Of a stretch of DNA of 8,101 bases, positions 6,413 through 8,101 are shown in pieces. Numbering within the stretch: position 1 is the stretch's first letter; each line of letters starts with the position of its first letter. The DNA comes from Georgenia sp. (GTDB lineage Bacteria > Actinomycetota > Actinomycetes > Actinomycetales > Actinomycetaceae): contig DAHVRG010000128.1 in the NCBI GenBank assembly GCA_027322565.1, positions 1 through 8,101 on the forward strand, read 5' to 3'. The notes below the pieces were generated by a model. That model was not told the DNA's origin, ran no database searches, and saw nothing but the letters and a program-made list of their open reading frames with translations. The position numbers and the translations under genes are program-made.

Positions 6413-7963
6413 GTGATCCGGCTGCTCGGGATCCTTGGCGGGCTGTCCGGCGCGATGGACCTGGGAAGCGGCTCGCCGCTCGACGAGTCGCTCGTCCGCT
6501 GCGTGGTGACGGTCCGGCTCGCGCGCGCCCTGGGCTGCTCCGACGACGAGGTCCGGGCGGCGCTATACGCATCCCTCCTCGAGCACCTCGGGTGCACCGC
6601 CTACTCGCACGAGGCCGCTCGGCTCTTCGGTGACGACATCTCCGTCGTGCGGGCGAGCTTCGTCGCCGACCTGGACCGGCCCGCGCAGGTCCTGCGCACC
6701 TTCGTGCCGGCCGTCAGCGCCGCCTCGGACCGCGGGCGAGCGCAGACCCTCCTTGCCACCGCACGTTCGGCCCGCGACGCCGTCCCTCCCACGGCCACCT
6801 GCGAGGTCGCCCGGGACGCCGCGCGCGGCCTCGGGCTCGGCGATGACGTCACGACCGCGCTCGCCCACGTCACCGCCCGGTGGGACGGCAATGGCCGGCC
6901 GGGCACCCGCGGCGCGCAGACGCCGCTCGCCACCCGCGTGCTCCACGTGGCCGGCACGGCCGTCCTCCTCGCGCTCCGGATCGGGCCGGGGAGCGCCCTC
7001 GTCGAGCTCCACCGGCGGGCTGGGACCCACCTCGACCCCGGTGTCGTCGCGGCCTTCACCGCGGACCTCCTCACCGGGCTCGTCGACCTGCCGGCCGCCC
7101 CGGGCGGGACAGCCGTCCCGGCCGACCTCGACCCGCTCGAGGCCGCTCTGGACGCCGAGCCCGACCCCGTCCGCTACATCGACGACGGCGAGCTCCTCGA
7201 CGTCGCCCGCACCTTCGGGCACGTCGTCGACCTCAAGAGCCCGTGGCTGCACGGCCACTCCGCCACCGTCGCGGAGCTCGCGGCAGCGGCGGCGCGGACC
7301 CTCGGCCTGCCCGAACCCGGGCGGGTGCGGCTCGCCGGCCACCTCCACGACCTCGGCCGCATCGGCGTCTCGAGCCGGATCTGGGCCAAACGCGGCAGGC
7401 TCACCGCTGCGGAGCGTGACCAGGCACGGCTGCACCCCTACTTCACCGAGCGGATCCTCTCGCGGGCGCCGGAGCTCGCCGACGTGGCGGCCGTCGCGGC
7501 GCAGCACCACGAGCGGTGCGACGGCAGCGGGTACCACCGCGGGCTACGTGCGGCGGAGCTGTCGATGGCCTCCCGGGTGCTCGCCGCCGCCGACCGCTAC
7601 GCCCGGCTCGTCGCCGCCGCGGCGGACGGCGCCGCGCCGGCTCCCGTGGAGGCCACCGAGCGGCTCACCGCCGCCGCCCGGGAGGGGCGCCTCGACCCGG
7701 ATGCGGTGCGCGCCGTGCTGCGGGCGGCCGGCCACGACGCACCTGCTCGGCCCACCGGTGTCGCCGGGCTCACCGACCGCCAGGTCCAGGTGCTGCGGTT
7801 GCTCACCCGCGGGCTGTCGAACCGGCAGATCGCCCGCCGGCTCGGTGTCTCGCCACGGACGGCGGAGCACCACGTCCAGGACATCTACGTGCGCATCGGG
7901 GTGAGCACCCGGCCCGCGGCAGCCCTCTTCGCGATGGAGCACGGCCTGCTCGACCCTGGGTAG
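6413..7963 (+). CDS. HD-GYP-like domain protein with C-terminal LuxR-type DNA-binding domain
   Basis: A 516-residue cytoplasmic protein of an actinobacterial family joining an HD hydrolase-like domain to a transcription-factor head. The N-terminal half (about 1-240) looks like a degenerate HD unit: LLEHLGCTAYSHE (54-66), then RWDGNGRPGTRGAQTPLATR, echoing the RWDGxGxPxGL region of HD-GYP domains. The second half is better kept: HGHS (280-283), HDLGR (312-316), HPYF (341-344), HHERCDGSGYHRG (365-377) and Asp394. The canonical HDxGK and GYP appear as HDLGR and GYH, so cyclic-di-GMP hydrolysis should not be assumed; the domain may sense a ligand. LTDRQVQVLRLLTRGLSNRQ to MEHGLL (about 454-513) is a full LuxR/NarL helix-turn-helix. 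The GTG at 6413 fits family N-termini and the promoter spacing; a GTG at 6392 would add seven residues. It probably regulates the MFS gene that follows. Confidence 0.88.
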   Translation: MIRLLGILGGLSGAMDLGSGSPLDESLVRCVVTVRLARALGCSDDEVRAALYASLLEHLGCTAYSHEAARLFGDDISVVRASFVADLDRPAQVLRTFVPAVSAASDRGRAQTLLATARSARDAVPPTATCEVARDAARGLGLGDDVTTALAHVTARWDGNGRPGTRGAQTPLATRVLHVAGTAVLLALRIGPGSALVELHRRAGTHLDPGVVAAFTADLLTGLVDLPAAPGGTAVPADLDPLEAALDAEPDPVRYIDDGELLDVARTFGHVVDLKSPWLHGHSATVAELAAAAARTLGLPEPGRVRLAGHLHDLGRIGVSSRIWAKRGRLTAAERDQARLHPYFTERILSRAPELADVAAVAAQHHERCDGSGYHRGLRAAELSMASRVLAAADRYARLVAAAADGAAPAPVEATERLTAAAREGRLDPDAVRAVLRAAGHDAPARPTGVAGLTDRQVQVLRLLTRGLSNRQIARRLGVSPRTAEHHVQDIYVRIGVSTRPAAALFAMEHGLLDPG

Positions 7964-7972
7964 GTCTACCCA
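7957..7972. promoter_or_regulatory. Palindromic operator candidate before the MFS gene
   Basis: TGGGTAGGTCTACCCA has perfect 7-bp arms around a 2-bp centre. It overlaps the stop codon of the HD/LuxR gene and is centred 42.5 bp upstream of the MFS ATG. If that mRNA is leaderless, this is the usual position for a LuxR/NarL-type activator that contacts RNA polymerase next to -35. Confidence 0.5.
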
Positions 7973-7994
7973 TGTGCCGGCGCCGCCCGACGAC

Positions 7995-8000
7995 GAGATT
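7995..8000 (+). promoter_or_regulatory. -10 element of a leaderless promoter for the MFS gene
   Basis: GAGATT keeps the second A and sixth T of TANNNT and ends 6 nt before the ATG at 8007. There is no convincing -35 at 17-18 bp (ATGTGC/CATGTG), which fits a promoter that needs the upstream activator site. No Shine-Dalgarno is seen. Confidence 0.3.
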
Positions 8001-8006
8001 GGCGGC

Positions 8007-8101
8007 ATGGACGCCACCGACACCGCCTCCGCCACCACGACCGCCGACCGGCGGGCCCCGCTCTTCACCCGACCGTTCCTCCTGCTCGGCCTCGCCGAGC
8101 T
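8007..8101 (+). CDS. MFS transporter, N-terminal fragment cut by the window end
   Basis: Thirty-one codons are visible, running off the window. A Thr/Ala-rich cytoplasmic N-terminus (MDATDTASATTTADRR) leads into PLFTRPFLLLGLAEL, the characteristic entry into the first helix of many actinobacterial major facilitator superfamily exporters. The substrate cannot be inferred. It lies 43 nt after the HD/LuxR regulator gene on the same strand, with its own promoter and palindrome in the gap, so the regulator probably controls it. The family call rests on one short motif. Confidence 0.65.
   Translation, partial: MDATDTASATTTADRRAPLFTRPFLLLGLAE

Noticed and set aside
4383..6572. A 729-codon minus-strand open frame running through the membrane gene and antisense to the whole polymerase gene
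   Set aside because: Only the last 237 codons look like a protein (membrane helices, promoter). The rest is low-complexity Arg/Pro/Gly/Val sequence opposite a gene with clear catalytic motifs, typical of GC-rich antisense shadows.
6413..7963. Annotation as a cyclic-di-GMP phosphodiesterase
   Set aside because: The GYP motif reads GYH and HDxGK reads HDLGR, so the specific activity is not supported although the fold is.

Overview
The window is very GC-rich, with strong G/C preference at third codon positions, frequent GTG starts, four-base ATGA/GTGA gene overlaps, a LuxR-type HD protein and a stand-alone LigD-type polymerase. Together these point to a high-GC actinobacterium, perhaps Micrococcales (inference). 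It looks like ordinary chromosome: there is no integrase, transposase, rRNA, tRNA or CRISPR array, and no gap between genes is longer than about 180 bases.

Layout. (1) Positions 1-4285 hold the 3' part of a plus-strand operon: the end of a CUT2-type sugar/polyol ABC permease, a single-domain ATPase, a lipoprotein substrate-binding protein, and two Gfo/Idh/MocA oxidoreductases. The first oxidoreductase strongly resembles inositol 2-dehydrogenase (IolG). Each junction can be read as a four-base start/stop overlap, so the five genes are probably translated in coupled fashion. The likely job is uptake of a cyclic polyol or sugar followed by NAD-dependent oxidation; inositol is the best guess but is not proven. 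(2) Positions 4286-4382 contain three tandem 18-bp repeats. (3) Positions 4383-5096 (minus) encode an unrecognised four-helix membrane protein, head-to-head with a LigD-type primase-polymerase (5178-6236, plus). The 81 bp between them carry back-to-back leaderless promoter candidates. (4) Positions 6237-6412 contain three more copies of the 18-bp repeat, inverted relative to the first set, then a promoter. (5) Positions 6413-7963 encode a protein with a degenerate HD half, an HD-GYP-like domain and a C-terminal LuxR DNA-binding domain. (6) From 8007 begins an MFS transporter cut off by the window end.

Points most worth following: the 18-bp repeat family bracketing the membrane-protein/polymerase pair; a 16-bp near-perfect palindrome centred 42.5 bp before the MFS start codon, where a LuxR-type activator would bind; -10-like hexamers 6-7 nt before all four non-operon starts, suggesting leaderless mRNAs; and an Asp-to-Asn change at the expected catalytic position of the IolG-like enzyme. 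I found no clear evidence of a wholly new defence or mobile system.
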